Notes under the pieces: model-generated
Database searches by the model: none
Told to the model about the DNA's origin: nothing
Seen by the model: the letters and a program-made list of their open reading frames with translations, nothing else
Program-made: the position numbers and the translations under genes
In this document: piece by piece, positions 5,202 to 5,476 of the stretch
Layout of the letters: each line of letters starts with the position of its first letter
Position numbering within the stretch: position 1 is the stretch's first letter
Source of the DNA: an uncultured Oxalobacteraceae bacterium
GTDB lineage: Bacteria; Pseudomonadota; Gammaproteobacteria; Burkholderiales; Burkholderiaceae
Assembly: GCA_946479255.1 (NCBI GenBank)
Contig: CAMLFK010000313.1
Span: 1-5,476, forward strand
Length of the DNA stretch: 5,476 nucleotides
Direction of reading: 5' to 3'

Positions 5202-5476
5202 CTATTTTTTCAGTGGTTCGAGGATCACCGCCGCGCCCCCCGCGGACGCCAGTTTCAGTTCAAGAACATCGCCGGCGCCGACCTCGCGCTCCGCCAGCAC
5301 CAGCTGGTTCGGCGTGGCGCCATCTTCCCAGACCGTGGCGCGGTATTTGCCCGGCCCCAGGAAACGCAGCGGCACGCGCTTGACGGCGCCGCCCTTTTCC
5401 TCGGCCAGCATGGCACCGACGTACCAGGTTTTTCCCTGGCGCCGCGCCAGCACGATGTCGACTCCCGGCTCACCGG
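5202..5476 (-). CDS. Glycoside hydrolase family 97 (SusB-like alpha-glucosidase/galactosidase), C-terminal fragment
   Basis: The frame stays open to the right edge, giving about 91 C-terminal residues and a TAG stop at 5204-5202. Apparent starts inside it (such as GTG 5453) are internal. The segment matches the C-terminal beta-sandwich of GH97 enzymes: GEPGVDIVLARRQGKTWYVG, then PLRFLGPGKYRATVWEDG, and a final ELKLASAGGAAVILEPL. The landmarks W-Y-V-G, F-L-G-P-G-K-Y, W-E-D-G and G-G-A-A are typical. GH97 includes alpha-glucosidases such as SusB of Bacteroides and alpha-galactosidases; the catalytic barrel lies outside the window, so mechanism and sugar cannot be told. Family members are usually periplasmic, trimming imported oligosaccharides. 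It sits upstream of the lipoprotein and receptor genes on the same strand but is separated by 416 bp with its own 3' inverted repeat and a new promoter, so it is probably a neighbouring transcription unit of the same pathway. Confidence 0.85.
   Translation of the reverse strand, partial: GEPGVDIVLARRQGKTWYVGAMLAEEKGGAVKRVPLRFLGPGKYRATVWEDGATPNQLVLAEREVGAGDVLELKLASAGGAAVILEPLKK

Noticed and set aside
5030..5383. Plus-strand open frame of 117 codons running from the intergenic region into the GH97 gene
   Set aside because: The second half is antisense to the GH97 C-terminus and becomes Pro/Arg-rich nonsense; no convincing ribosome site or domain.

Overview
The window is GC-rich and every gene reads on the minus strand, so biological order runs from right to left. 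The encoded families suggest a Gram-negative proteobacterium with TonB-dependent glycan uptake. Protein style (an Oxalobacteraceae-like lipoprotein, a receptor of the Xanthomonas/Caulobacter TonB type) points loosely to a Massilia/Duganella-like betaproteobacterium. That placement is an inference, not a database result.

Layout in transcription order: (1) 5476-5202, the last ~90 residues of a glycoside hydrolase family 97 (SusB-like) enzyme, cut by the window edge. (2) 5201-4786, a 416-bp gene-free region with several inverted repeats, a 14-15 bp direct repeat and a perfect 14-bp LacI-type palindrome (4942-4955) overlapping a plausible sigma70 promoter. (3) 4785-3496, an outer-membrane lipoprotein with two tandem Ig-like modules and an unrecognised C-terminal domain. 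(4) 3408-307, a 1033-residue TonB-dependent receptor of the large Xanthomonas/Caulobacter carbohydrate-receptor type. (5) 306-200, a 107-bp spacer with two perfect GC-rich hairpins. (6) 199-1, the N-terminal 66 residues of a flavin-dependent (tryptophan-type) halogenase, cut by the left edge.

The genes read as a carbohydrate-utilisation locus resembling the Bacteroidetes Sus arrangement: a GH97 hydrolase, a surface lipoprotein that may hold glycan, and an active outer-membrane importer, with a LacI-family regulator probably acting on the central promoter. The main oddities are the flavin halogenase directly after the receptor and the lipoprotein's unidentified C-terminal domain. No RNA genes, CRISPR arrays, insertion sequences or phage genes are visible.
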